Positions 43,756-53,677 are shown, counted from the first letter of the stretch. The stretch: 58,066 nucleotides of DNA from Gammaproteobacteria bacterium (GCA_013695765.1 JACCZW010000087.1:1-58066); one strand, 5' to 3'. The notes: generated by a model not told the origin, from the letters alone. Program-made: numbers and translations.

Positions 43756-46611
43756 ATGGCCGGACTGATTTACGGATCGTGCGCATTAACCGCGTTGTTA
43801 TGCGCCGGGCTGCTATTACGCGCTTATCGCCACAGTGGTTACCGGCTGCTGCTATGGAGCGGCCTGTGCTTCGTCGGATTAACGCTCAACAATTTACTGG
43901 TGGTGATCGACAAGATATTGTTTCCGTTAAGATTAATTTCGGGACGCCGCATCCTGATCGTGGCCGGCACCTGGAAGGATTTAACCGACAACGTCAACGT
44001 CATGGCCACCAACCTGACTGAACAGGTGCGTGGCATCGTCAAGGTCGTAACCGCGGTGGCCGGCGGCGATTTGAAACAGCAGCTGTCGGTGAACGCCAAG
44101 GGCGAAGTGGCGGCACTCGGCGAGACCATTAACAACATGACTTCCACCCTGGCGATCTTCGCCGCGCAGGTAACGACCGTGGCGCGCGAGGTCGGCGTGG
44201 AAGGCCGGCTGGGCGGTCAAGCCAACGTGCCCGGCGCGGCCGGCACATGGAAGGACCTTACCGGCAACGTCAATCTGCTGGCCGCGAACCTGACCGATCA
44301 GGTGCGGGCCATCGCCGAGGTCGCTACCGCCGTGACTCAGGGCGATCTGACCCGTTCCATCCAGGTCGACGTCCGCGGCGAGGTGGCGGAGCTCAAGGAC
44401 AATATCAACTCCATGATCGGCAATCTGCGGCTAACCACCGATCGCAAGAACGAACAGGACTGGCTGAAGACCAACCTCGCCCAGTTCACCAGCATGCTGC
44501 AAGGCCAGCGCGACCTGACCATTGTCGGCAGGAAACTTTTGAGTGAGCTCGTCCCCTTGGTCAACGCCCATCAGGGCCTGATCTACTGGATGGAGGCGGA
44601 GGAGGAGCAGGCGCCGCACCTCAAGCTGTTAGCGAGCTACGGCAACCTGAAAAACGGCGGTTACCCGGAACGACTCGCACTGGGCGAAGGCTTCCTCGGG
44701 CAGTGCGCCGTCGATCAGCGTCGCATCCTTGTCAATGACGTGCCTCCGGACACCGTGCCGGTTGGCTCCGGTCTGCTGCAGGTTCTACCACGCTGCCTGG
44801 TATTTCTGCCGGTAGTGTTCGAGGGGCAGATCAAGGCGGTCATTGGGCTGGCGTCGCTGAATGAATTTACGCCCTCGCAACTCACTTTTCTCGACCAGTT
44901 GACCACCAGCATCGGCATCGTATTTAACAGTATAGAAGCAACGATTCAGACGGAGTCACTCCTTAAACAGTCCCAGCAGCTTGCCGGAGAGCTGACGGCG
45001 CAGCAAAAGGAGATGCAGCAGAAAAACGAACAACTGGCCCAGAAGGCACAGGAGCTGGCGGAACAGAACGTGGAGGTGGAACGCAAGAACCAGGAGATTG
45101 AGCACGCGCGCCGGGCGGTTGAGGAAAAGGCGGCGGAGCTCGCCCTGACCTCCAAATACAAGTCGGAATTCCTAGCGAACATGTCGCACGAACTGCGTAC
45201 ACCGCTAAACAGCATCCTTATTCTGGGTCAGCAGCTCGGCGATAATCTGGACGGCAATCTGAGCGGCAAACAGGTGGAGTTCGCCCTCACCATCCACGGC
45301 GCCGGTACTGACCTGCTTAACCTCATCAGCGATATCCTGGACCTTTCCAAGATCGAATCCGGCACGGTCACCGTGGAGGCCGAGGAGATTTCATTTGTCA
45401 CACTGCTGGGCATGGTGGAACGCACCTTTCGCCACGAGACCGAGCATCGCCACCTGTCCTTCGATATCTCGGTGGACCAGTCGCTGAGTGCGACCATGGT
45501 CACGGATTCGAAGCGCCTGCTGCAGGTGCTCAAGAATCTGCTGTCCAACGCTTTCAAGTTCACCGAGCATGGCGGCGTGCGGTTTAGCGTTTCGGCGGTC
45601 GCGGGCGGCTGGAGCTCCGATAATCCAGTGCTTCAGGCGTCGGCCACGGTGGTCGCCTTCGAGGTGTCGGATACGGGCATCGGCATCCCGCTGGACAAGC
45701 AGAAACTCATATTCGAGGCATTCCAGCAGGCCGACGCCGGCACCAGCCGCACATACGGCGGCACCGGTCTTGGCCTTGCTATCAGTCGCGAACTGGCGTT
45801 CCGGCTCGGGGGCGAGATTCAGCTGCGCAGCACGCCCGGCGCGGGCAGTACGTTTACGCTCTATCTGCCGCTGCGATATGTTGGCTCCTCAGCGCCAATG
45901 CCCACAGAAGACGCCAAGGTTTCCGCTATCGCTAGCAGCCTGCCGGTGGCGCAAACCACTTCCGACTGTCCGACGGTGCAGATTCCGGACGATCGTGAGT
46001 CGCTCTCCGCGGATGACTCTATCCTACTCATTGTGGAAGACGACCCGCACTATGCGCGGCTGCTGGTCGATCTAGCGCGCGAAAATGGCTTCAAGGTGCT
46101 GGTCGCGATGCGCGGCTCGGAAGCCTTGGCACTAGCCCGCGAACACCACCCGACCGCGGTATCGCTGGATGTATTTCTGCCCGACATGCTGGGCTGGACA
46201 GTATTGAGCCAGCTCAAGCAGGATGCCGCCACACGACACATTCCCGTGCAGATGGTAACGCTGGACGAAGCCCGGCAGCATGGGCTCGCCCGCGGTGCAT
46301 TCTCTTTCCTCACCAAGCCTACGACCAGCGAAGGTCTGGAAGCGGCGCTGGCACGGATCAAGGCGTTCGCGGAGCCACGCCGCAAACGCCTGCTGATCGT
46401 AGAAGACAATGCGGCCGAGCGCCTGAGCGTCACCGAACTGCTGGGTCACGACGACATCGACATCATCACGGTGGACTCGGGCGCCGCGGCGCTCGCGGCG
46501 TTGCAGGAGCAGCCGTACGACTGCGTGGTGCTGGACCTGCGACTGCCGGACATGTCGGGGTTCGAAGTGAGAGTATTCGTGACCTCGAATCGTTATCGGA
46601 GATGCCCGTAA
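43756..46611 (+). CDS. Hybrid sensor histidine kinase with HAMP repeats, fused to a DUF5985-type membrane segment
   Basis: 951 residues before the frame breaks. Residues 1-58 are a two-helix DUF5985-like unit (LIYGSCALTALLCAGLLLRAYRHSGYRLLLW). At about 65 the sequence enters mid-repeat of a multi-HAMP kinase: AGTWKDLTDNVNVMATNLT, then VPGAAGTWKDLTGNVNLLAANLT. A GAF domain (about 255-395), a coiled coil (QQKEMQQKNEQLAQKAQEL), H-box NMSHELRTPLNS, ATPase domain (DTGIGIPLDKQ, GGTGLGLAIS), and two receivers (LLIVEDDPHYARLL, LLIVEDNAAERLS) follow. The frame then ends at 46611 by frameshift within the second receiver. The N-terminal junction suggests deletion between two adjacent genes. Confidence 0.88.
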   Translation: MAGLIYGSCALTALLCAGLLLRAYRHSGYRLLLWSGLCFVGLTLNNLLVVIDKILFPLRLISGRRILIVAGTWKDLTDNVNVMATNLTEQVRGIVKVVTAVAGGDLKQQLSVNAKGEVAALGETINNMTSTLAIFAAQVTTVAREVGVEGRLGGQANVPGAAGTWKDLTGNVNLLAANLTDQVRAIAEVATAVTQGDLTRSIQVDVRGEVAELKDNINSMIGNLRLTTDRKNEQDWLKTNLAQFTSMLQGQRDLTIVGRKLLSELVPLVNAHQGLIYWMEAEEEQAPHLKLLASYGNLKNGGYPERLALGEGFLGQCAVDQRRILVNDVPPDTVPVGSGLLQVLPRCLVFLPVVFEGQIKAVIGLASLNEFTPSQLTFLDQLTTSIGIVFNSIEATIQTESLLKQSQQLAGELTAQQKEMQQKNEQLAQKAQELAEQNVEVERKNQEIEHARRAVEEKAAELALTSKYKSEFLANMSHELRTPLNSILILGQQLGDNLDGNLSGKQVEFALTIHGAGTDLLNLISDILDLSKIESGTVTVEAEEISFVTLLGMVERTFRHETEHRHLSFDISVDQSLSATMVTDSKRLLQVLKNLLSNAFKFTEHGGVRFSVSAVAGGWSSDNPVLQASATVVAFEVSDTGIGIPLDKQKLIFEAFQQADAGTSRTYGGTGLGLAISRELAFRLGGEIQLRSTPGAGSTFTLYLPLRYVGSSAPMPTEDAKVSAIASSLPVAQTTSDCPTVQIPDDRESLSADDSILLIVEDDPHYARLLVDLARENGFKVLVAMRGSEALALAREHHPTAVSLDVFLPDMLGWTVLSQLKQDAATRHIPVQMVTLDEARQHGLARGAFSFLTKPTTSEGLEAALARIKAFAEPRRKRLLIVEDNAAERLSVTELLGHDDIDIITVDSGAAALAALQEQPYDCVVLDLRLPDMSGFEVRVFVTSNRYRRCP

Positions 46612-47181
46612 TCGTATTCACCGGCAAGGAACTCAGCGCCGAGGAGGACGCGCGACTGCGGACACTGGCTCGCAGCGTGGTGGTCAAGGGCGTCGAGTCG
46701 CCGGAACGGCTGCTGGATGAGACCGCGCTATTCCTGCACCGTATCATTGCCGACCTGCCCGCCGCCAAGCAGCAGATGCTGGAGCGACTGCACAGCTCGG
46801 ACGATGACCTGCAAGGCAAGTCCGTGCTTGTGGTGGACGACGACGTCCGCAACATCTTCGCCCTGAGTACCAGTCCTGGAACGCCGCGGTATGACGGTGC
46901 TCACCGCCAACACGGGACGCGAGGCCATCGACGCCCTGTAGTCGGAGGAGATTGCCATCGTTCTGATGGACATCATGATGCCCGAAATGGATGGCTATCA
47001 GACCATGCGGGTCATCCGCAAGAACCCGTCGTTTCGCCGCCTGCCCATTGTCGCCCTCACCGCCAAGGCCATGAAGGGCGATCGCGACAAGTGTCTCGCC
47101 GCAGGCGCCTCAGATTATCTCGCCAATCCCGTGAATACCGAGCAATTGTTGTCCGCACTACGCATGTGGCTGCACCGTTAA
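46572..47181 (+). pseudogene. Severed C-terminus of the hybrid kinase (end of REC2, REC3) with further frameshift and amber
   Basis: Past the first break, ESLSEMPVIVFTGKELSAEED to MLERLHSSDDDL continues the second receiver and linker. A third receiver begins KSVLVVDDDVRNIFALS and shifts frame near 46875 to VLERRGMTVLTANTGREAIDAL. TAG at 46939 interrupts before [22 protein letters not shown], where family sequences have no stop. The end is [18 protein letters not shown]. All parts of a functional third receiver are encoded, so few changes separate it from an intact gene. Confidence 0.8.
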
Positions 47182-47194
47182 TCATGGAGGATCG

Positions 47195-47590
47195 ATGAGT
47201 ACCGACAAAGTCAACATCCTGCTGGTCGATGATCAGCCGGGCAAACTGCTTACCTACGAAGCCATCCTGAGCGATCTGGGCGAGAATCTGATCAAGGCCA
47301 GTTCCGGCAACGAAGCGCTGGAACATCTGCTAGAGACTGAATTCGCCCTGGTGCTGCTCGACGTGTGCATGCCGAATATAGACGGCTTCGAACTAGCCAG
47401 TCTTATTCGCCAGCATCCGCGTTGCCAGAGAACAGCCATTATTTTCGTCTCCGCGATCGCATCATCCGACCTCGATCATGAGTACGGGGCTGTGGACTAT
47501 GTCTCCGTGCCAATCGAGCCGGACCTGTTACGGGCGCGCGCGTCGGTCTTTGCCGACCTTATCGAAAAACCCGCGCGCTGGAGCGGTTGA
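47195..47590 (+). CDS. Receiver domain at the start of a broken REC-PAS-PAS-GGDEF-EAL gene
   Basis: REC domain of about 125 residues: NILLVDDQPGKLLTYEAIL, phospho-acceptor in LVLLDVCMPNIDGFEL, and IIFVSAIASS. The frame ends at 47590 with KPARWSG. One additional A in the five-A run near 47567 would give [24 protein letters not shown], joining it to the next segment. A good GGAGG-like site (GGAGGATCG) precedes the ATG. The TTGA overlap with the next frame could also allow separate translation. Confidence 0.85.
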   Translation: MSTDKVNILLVDDQPGKLLTYEAILSDLGENLIKASSGNEALEHLLETEFALVLLDVCMPNIDGFELASLIRQHPRCQRTAIIFVSAIASSDLDHEYGAVDYVSVPIEPDLLRARASVFADLIEKPARWSG

Positions 47591-48685
47591 ATCAGGAACT
47601 GGAACAGCGCGTGGCGGAACGCACCGCTGACCTGGAAGCAGAGCTTGCGGAGCGTAAGCGAACCGAGGCGGCACTGCGCCAGAGCGAAGCGCACTTCCGC
47701 CTGCTGGTGGACGGTGTGCGCGACTACGCCATCCTCACGCTCGATATGGAAGAGCGGATCAGCAGCTGGAATCCGGGCGCGGAGCGCATCTTCGACTACA
47801 GCGAAGCGGAAGTCATCGGCCAGTCGTTCGACCTTCTGTTCACCCCTAAAGACGGCCGTCAGGATCCCCGAGGCGGAAATCGAGCAGGCGCAGGCGACCG
47901 GGCACGGCGACGACGAGCGCTGGCACGTGCGCAAGGATGGCAGCCGTTTTTTCGCCAGCGGCGTAGTAACACCACTGCACGATGAATGCGGTCAGATCCG
48001 GGGCTTCGTGAAGATCGCGCGTGACATCACCGAGCGAAAACGGGACGAGGAGGCCTTGACGGACAGCGAAGCGCTCAACCGCAGCCTCATGGAAAGCAGC
48101 GCCGACTGCGTCAAGGTCCTGGATACTGACGGAATGCTCGTCTTGATGAACGGGCCCGGAATGTGCCTGATGGAGATTGATGACTTCACCCCATACGTCG
48201 GCCGGCCATGGGCCGAGTTGTGGCAGGAGGACGTAGGCACGGATCCCATTGCCGCCGTGACTGCGGCGCTGGAGGGCGGTGTTGGGCGCTACCAGGGGTT
48301 CTGCCCGACAGCGAAAGGTACGCCGAAATGGGGGGATGTCGTGGTCACGCCGGTGCGCGACGCGACAGGCGACATCGTGAGGCTGTTATCGGTCGCGCGC
48401 GACATCACCGCAAGCAAACAGGCCCAGGAACGCCTGGCTTTTCTGGCCAGTTACGACGCTTTGACCGGCTTGCCCAACCGCGTGCTGTGCATGGACCGCC
48501 TGATGCACGCACTGCCCGTGGCGCATCGACATAAGCACAAGGTGGCAGTGCTGTTCCTGGATCTGGATGGCTTCAAGCACGTTAATGACACTTCGGGACA
48601 CGAGATGGGTGATCGGCTGCTCAAGGCCGTCGCGGAACGACTACTCGCCTGCGTGCGCGACAGCGACACCGTCGCGCCCAGATGA
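47587..48685 (+). pseudogene. PAS-PAS and truncated GGDEF part of the broken signalling gene
   Basis: A coiled coil ([20 protein letters not shown]) leads to PAS 1 ([20 protein letters not shown]), then the frame shifts near 47870 and continues as PAEIEQ-type [11 protein letters not shown] and [14 protein letters not shown], followed by PAS 2 ([17 protein letters not shown]). The diguanylate cyclase domain starts correctly ([30 protein letters not shown]) but stops at RDSDTVA, one residue or two before the GG(D/E)EF motif. It therefore lacks the catalytic loop and cannot synthesise cyclic di-GMP. Confidence 0.82.
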
Positions 48686-49248
48686 AGGCGTGGCGCGACC
48701 AGGGCTTCGCACCGGTGCGGCTGGCAGTGAATGTCTCCGCGCGGCAGTTTCGCCAGGATAACTTCCAACAGGTGTTCGATCGAGCCCTGGCAGATTTTGG
48801 GCTGGATCATTTCTGTATGGAGGTCGAGCTGACCGAGAGCCTGTTGCAGACCGAGCGTGCGGAACGCGTTATGGAGGCTTTGAGAGCCGCGGGCATCACC
48901 ATCGCCATCGACGACTTCGGGGTGGGCTTCTCCTCGCTGAGTTATCTCAAGCGCTTTCCTGTGGATACGCTCAAGATCGACCGCTCGTTTACGCACGGCA
49001 TCCCTGCTCACGCGGATAATGCCGCGATTTGCCGCGCGATCGTCGCCATGGCGCACAGCCTGAACCTTAAAGTTACCGGAGAAGGCGTGGAGACGGAAGA
49101 ACAACTGGCGTTTTTGCGCGAGCTCAATTGCGATGCGGTGCAGGGTTATCTGCTCAGCAGGCCGCTGCCGGCCGACGAGTTCGCGGAGCAGTTGACGCCG
49201 CAAATCAGACAAGCGCCTCGGTCTCTAAACAGCGACCGGCGCGTGTAA
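48682..49248 (+). pseudogene. EAL domain lacking its N-terminal part and EAL motif
   Basis: A 188-residue frame begins directly at [20 protein letters not shown], the middle of an EAL domain. It retains ELTES, IDDFGVGFSSLSYL, TLKIDRSF and TGEGVETEEQ but lacks the EAL signature and the first metal ligands. The junction with the preceding frame lies between DTVA and QMKAW. About 200 residues (second half of GGDEF, first third of EAL) are missing. It may still bind cyclic di-GMP weakly but should not hydrolyse it. Confidence 0.82.
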
Positions 49249-49355
49249 TATGCGGTCGTTGAATGCGCTGATTTATGCATCCCTTCGCTTTCGTGGCAAA
49301 AACCACTGGTCGTGCGCTGTTGAACAAGTAGAACCGCTGCAAACTGTCGGTCATA

Positions 49356-50804
49356 ATGACGAGTCACCACATATCGAATCACCCGGCCCCTTATCACAAG
49401 GCGCGCATCCAGTTGAACAAGAACACGCTGATCACCGGCCTGCTCCGCAAAAAACCGATCGATTCCGAACCGCAGCGCGACACGGGCCTTAACCGCACGC
49501 TGAGCGCCTGGGATCTGACCCTGCTCGGCATCGGCGCCATCATCGGGGCCGGCGTGTTTGTGTTGAGCGGCATCGCCGCGGCCACGCAGGCGGGACCCGC
49601 CGTGGCATTGTCGTTTGTCGTCGCCGGCACGGCCTGTGCATTCACAGCGCTCGCTTACGCGGAGCTTGCCGCCGCGATCGGCGGCGCTGGCAGCGCCTAT
49701 GGTTATGCCTACGCGGGTTTTGGCGAACTGATCGCCTGGATCATCGGCTGGGATCTCATTTTGGAATATTCGCTGGCCGTGGCGGTGGTCGCCATCGGCT
49801 GGTCGGGGTACGTGAATAACGCGCTCACCAGCATGGGGCTGGAGTTACCAGCCACGTTGCTGCGCGGGCCGGCCGAAGGGGGCATCGTGGACCTGCCAGC
49901 CGCGGGAATCATCCTGGTGCTGGCGGGCATGCTGATGCTGGGGGTGCGGGAAAGCGCGCGCTTCAACGCCGTGATTGTGTTTATCAAGCTGCTTGCCATC
50001 GCGGTGTTTATCGGCGTTGCGGCGTTCCACGTCGATACCGCGAACTGGCATCCGTTCATGCCATTCGGGTGGAGCGGTGTTATGGGTGGTGCTGCGCTGG
50101 TGTTTTTCGCCTATATCGGTTTCGACGCGGTTTCCACGGCGGCGGAAGAGACGCGCAATCCGCAGCGTGACATGCCCATCGGCATCCTCACATCGCTGTC
50201 GTTTTGCACCATCATCTACATTATCGTCGGTCTGCTGCTGACAGGTATCGCGCCTTACGCCAGCCTGAACGTCGCCTCCCCGGTCGCCTTTGCGCTGTCC
50301 CAGGCTGGTGCGCGCTGGGCGGCGGCGGTGGTGTCGGCCGGCGCGATCGCGGGCTTGACCACGGTGATGCTGGTGATGTTCTACGGTCAGACGCGCATTC
50401 TGTTCGCCATGTCCCGCGACCGCCTGCTGCCGCCCATTTTTTCCCACTTGAACGCGAAAACGCGCACGCCGATCAGGGCCATCGCGGTGTGCGGCCTGAC
50501 CATCGCACTGATCGCGGGCTTCGCGCCGATCTCGGCGGTCGCCGAACTCGTGAATATTGGGACGCTGGCCGCCTTCGTGCTGGTGAGCGCCGGGGTAATC
50601 GCGCTGCGTCATCAGCAGCCGGATCTCAAACGCCCGTTCCGCGCGCCCTTTAGTCCCGTAATCCCCATGCTCGGCATACTTTTCTGTCTCTATCTGATCT
50701 TCAGTCTGCAATACATTACCTGGCTGGGATTCATCATCTGGACGGCTCTCGGTCTCATTGTTTACTTCGCATTCTCGCGGCGCCACAGTGCGCTGGCGTC
50801 CTGA
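49356..50804 (+). CDS. APC-family amino acid permease (cationic amino acid transporter-like)
   Basis: A 482-residue permease with about twelve helices. Helix 1 carries the substrate-binding GIGAIIGAGVFVLSG, and helix 6 FFAYIGFDAVSTAAEETRNPQRDMP; both are signatures of the CAT/YfnA subgroup. The end is KRPFRAPFSPVIPMLGI. It imports amino acids, probably cationic or branched; specificity cannot be read. The gene is not clearly linked to the broken signalling genes upstream. The predicted N-terminus may be shorter, since conserved sequence begins about 45 residues in. Confidence 0.92.
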   Translation: MTSHHISNHPAPYHKARIQLNKNTLITGLLRKKPIDSEPQRDTGLNRTLSAWDLTLLGIGAIIGAGVFVLSGIAAATQAGPAVALSFVVAGTACAFTALAYAELAAAIGGAGSAYGYAYAGFGELIAWIIGWDLILEYSLAVAVVAIGWSGYVNNALTSMGLELPATLLRGPAEGGIVDLPAAGIILVLAGMLMLGVRESARFNAVIVFIKLLAIAVFIGVAAFHVDTANWHPFMPFGWSGVMGGAALVFFAYIGFDAVSTAAEETRNPQRDMPIGILTSLSFCTIIYIIVGLLLTGIAPYASLNVASPVAFALSQAGARWAAAVVSAGAIAGLTTVMLVMFYGQTRILFAMSRDRLLPPIFSHLNAKTRTPIRAIAVCGLTIALIAGFAPISAVAELVNIGTLAAFVLVSAGVIALRHQQPDLKRPFRAPFSPVIPMLGILFCLYLIFSLQYITWLGFIIWTALGLIVYFAFSRRHSALAS

Positions 50805-50954
50805 GAACGTCTTCGGAATAAACTTCTCGCGGTCGGCAACGTTAAGTCGCGTCACAAACGCCGCCTTGTCTGTAGCCGGCGATGCTCTCGGACGAAATGT
50901 ATCCCGCATGCACGTTGTATTGAACGCTATCGCGCCCGGCCCGGCGGATGCCCG

Positions 50955-52943
50955 GTGACCTGGGACCAATTCAAGACCCGCGTGCACCGCGCGGTCATCG
51001 GCCCGCCGCGCGATCCGCTCGCGCCCGAAACCCGTCAGAGCATTACGCTGGTCGCGTTTCTCGCCTGGGTCGGCCTGGGTGCCGATGGACTTTCGTCATC
51101 CACGTACGGCCCCGAGCAGGGGTTCCTCGCGCTGGGCGAGCACACGGGTTTTGCACTGCTGCTGGCGCTGGTGACGATGGTGACCGTGTTCATCATCGCG
51201 CTTTCATACAATCAGGTCATCGAGCTGTTCCCGACCGGTGGCGGCGGCTACAAGGTTGCCACGCTGCTGCTCAACCGGCGCCTGGGGCTTTTGTCCGGCG
51301 CGGCGCTGATCGTGGATTACGTGCTCACCATCGCGATCTCCATCGCCGCCGGAGTGGATGCGCTGTTCAGCTTTCTGCCGGCGGGCTGGCATTTCCTTAA
51401 ACCCGAAGCCGCCGTGTTGCTGCTCAGTTTGCTGGTGATCGTCAATTTGCGCGGCGTCAAGGAATCCATCTACGTACTGCTGCCGATTTTTCTGGGGTTT
51501 GTCATCACACACGTGGGGCTGATTATCTATGGCATCGGCGCGCACGTGCATCGGTTCGACGACACGGTGGCGCTGTCGCTTGAGCACATCACCACTCTGA
51601 CAGACGAGACCGGAATTCTGTTCGCTATCGCGCTGTTTATCCGCGCCTACGGCATCGGCGGCGGCACCTACACCGGTATCGAGGCCGTGTCGAACACCGT
51701 AAACCTGCTGAAAGAACCGCGCGTACGTACCGGCAAACTCACCATGTTTTACACCGCGCTGTCGCTGGCATTCACGGCAGGCGGCACCATGCTGTTGTAC
51801 CTGCTATGGAACGCGGAACCCACCGCCGGCGAAACGCTGAACGCAGTTACGTTCGGGAAGATCATGGGCGACTGGCATTGGGGTGGCTGGCACTTTGGCG
51901 AACCGGCGCTGATCATCGTATTGCTGCTGGAGACCGGTCTGCTGTTCGTGGCGGCCAACGCCGGGTTCATCGGCGGGCCCGCGACTCTGGCCAACATGGC
52001 GGTCGATCACTGGGTGCCGCATCGTTTCAGCCAGCTTTCGGATCGCCTGGTCACCAAGAACGGCGTGTTGCTGATGGGTGGCGCGGCACTGAGTATATTG
52101 CTGGGCAGCGGCGGTCACGTCGAGTTTCTGGTGATCGTCTACAGCATCAGCGTGTTTCTGACGTTTTCACTGACGTTGCTGGGGCTCACGTTTTACTGGT
52201 GGCGACGCCGGCGTACGCAACGCGGCTGGTGGCGGCGCATGCTGCTCACCCTGACCGGGCTCATCATCACGGCCAGCATCTTCCTGGTGCTTGTCGTCGG
52301 ACGCTTTGCCGATGGCGGCTGGCTGGCCGTGCTGCTGATCGGCCTGCTGGTGGCGTTCTGTTACTGCATTTCCCAGCACTACCGCGATGTGCGCCGCACG
52401 CTCACGTCGCTGGACGAAATCCTTACGCAACTGCCCGCGCCCACTACCGGGACATCACCGCAACTTCGTGATGGCGAGCCGGCGGCCGTATTCTTCGTGT
52501 CCGACTATCGCGGCGTCGGCATTCATACCCTGCTCAACGCGCAACGGCTGTTTCCCGATCGCTTCAGGAATTTCGTGTTTCTAACCACGGGCGTGGTGGA
52601 TACAATCTGCATCAAGGAGGATCAGCAGATTCTGGACTTGCAGCGCGATGTCGATGACCAGCTCAATCAGTATGTGCGCTTCTGCCACGCGCACTGCATG
52701 GCGGCCACCAGTTACTCCTCGTTCAGCACCGATCCGGTGGAAGCCGGCACACAACTCGCCGAGCGGGTGATGGAACGCTTCCCCAATAGTGTGTTCTTCG
52801 CCGGCACGCTGATTTTCCGTCAGGAAAATCTCTTTACCCGCCTGCTGCACAATCACACGGCGTACGCGCTTCAGCAGCGCCTGCACCTCAAAGGCGTGCC
52901 ACTGATCATCATGCCCATGCGCCTGGACACCTCGGCGGGCTAA
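50955..52943 (+). CDS. APC-superfamily permease with large cytoplasmic domain (KimA-like)
   Basis: A 662-residue protein. About twelve helices span residues 30-480, with GLGADGLSSSTYGPEQGF on helix 1 matching the SDALSSVAYG motif of the Bacillus potassium importer KimA. A soluble domain of about 170 residues follows (AAVFFVSDYRGVGIHTLLNAQRLFP, VRFCHAHCMAATSYSSFSTDPVEAG). The closest named function is high-affinity potassium uptake, but amino acid transport is possible. The start is GTG 50955. It follows the first permease by 150 bases in the same direction. Confidence 0.85.
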   Translation: MTWDQFKTRVHRAVIGPPRDPLAPETRQSITLVAFLAWVGLGADGLSSSTYGPEQGFLALGEHTGFALLLALVTMVTVFIIALSYNQVIELFPTGGGGYKVATLLLNRRLGLLSGAALIVDYVLTIAISIAAGVDALFSFLPAGWHFLKPEAAVLLLSLLVIVNLRGVKESIYVLLPIFLGFVITHVGLIIYGIGAHVHRFDDTVALSLEHITTLTDETGILFAIALFIRAYGIGGGTYTGIEAVSNTVNLLKEPRVRTGKLTMFYTALSLAFTAGGTMLLYLLWNAEPTAGETLNAVTFGKIMGDWHWGGWHFGEPALIIVLLLETGLLFVAANAGFIGGPATLANMAVDHWVPHRFSQLSDRLVTKNGVLLMGGAALSILLGSGGHVEFLVIVYSISVFLTFSLTLLGLTFYWWRRRRTQRGWWRRMLLTLTGLIITASIFLVLVVGRFADGGWLAVLLIGLLVAFCYCISQHYRDVRRTLTSLDEILTQLPAPTTGTSPQLRDGEPAAVFFVSDYRGVGIHTLLNAQRLFPDRFRNFVFLTTGVVDTICIKEDQQILDLQRDVDDQLNQYVRFCHAHCMAATSYSSFSTDPVEAGTQLAERVMERFPNSVFFAGTLIFRQENLFTRLLHNHTAYALQQRLHLKGVPLIIMPMRLDTSAG

Positions 52944-52986
52944 ATGCCGCCGGGGTGTGTGCCCGTGCGGCTATCGGAGCAATTGT

Positions 52987-53577
52987 GTGAATATGCATCC
53001 CGACATGAGCGCGCCATCCTTGCCCGAAGAAGGTCCGGTCACCGCAATCGTCACACGGCGGGTAAAGCGCGGTCGCGGCCAGGAATACGAAGCGTGGCTG
53101 AAAGGCATTCTTAGCGCCGCGCGCGAATACCCGGGCTTTCTCGGCGTGAACGTGATCCGACCCTCCGGCAGCGCGGATTGCGACTACGTGACCCTGTTGC
53201 GCTTCGAGTCGCAGGCGCAACTCGAAGCCTGGGAGAATTCGGCCGAGCGTCGCGCCTGGTACGAGAAAATGCGCGACTGCGTCGTGGAGGGCGACGCCCG
53301 AATCGAGCGCATGACCGGGCTGGAGTTCTGGTTCACCCCGCCGCGCGCGGCGACGCTTCGGCAACCGACGCGTTACAAGATGGTGATCGTGCTCGTGGTG
53401 GTGCTGTTCTGCTTGCTCAATACATTGACGCCGCTGTACGCCGACCCGCTGAGTCATCTGCATCCGCTGCTGCGCTCGTTCATCCTGATCGTCACGCAAG
53501 TGATGTTGATGACCTACGTCATCATGCCGGCGGCGTCACGGCTGCTGTCGCGCTGGTTGTTCCAACCTCCGAAGTAG
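52987..53577 (+). CDS. ABM-domain (antibiotic biosynthesis monooxygenase-like) membrane protein
   Basis: A 196-residue protein. An N-terminal ABM ferredoxin-like domain covers residues 20-105 (VTAIVTRRVKRGRGQEYEAWL, YPGFLGVNVIRPSG, VTLLRFESQAQLEAWENSAER). It is followed by two C-terminal membrane helices (MVIVLVVVLFCLLNTLTPLY and FILIVTQVMLMTYVIMPAAS). Proteins of this build are common but uncharacterised. GTG 52987 is preferred as the start for its spacing to CGGAG; ATG 52993 is the alternative. The gene follows the KimA-like permease by 43 bases. Confidence 0.85.
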   Translation: MNMHPDMSAPSLPEEGPVTAIVTRRVKRGRGQEYEAWLKGILSAAREYPGFLGVNVIRPSGSADCDYVTLLRFESQAQLEAWENSAERRAWYEKMRDCVVEGDARIERMTGLEFWFTPPRAATLRQPTRYKMVIVLVVVLFCLLNTLTPLYADPLSHLHPLLRSFILIVTQVMLMTYVIMPAASRLLSRWLFQPPK

Positions 53578-53677
53578 CATGGCGCGGGCATGCCCGACGC
53601 TGCCATACCTTTTAACGCGCATGCATTCGGCACGCCGCCCACTGCTAACATGTCATTGCCTTATCGGGAGTAGTCCT

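Noticed and set aside
49845-50987. 380-codon minus-strand frame opposite the first APC permease
   Set aside because: Antisense shadow with Arg/His/Asp bias; the permease on the plus strand explains it.
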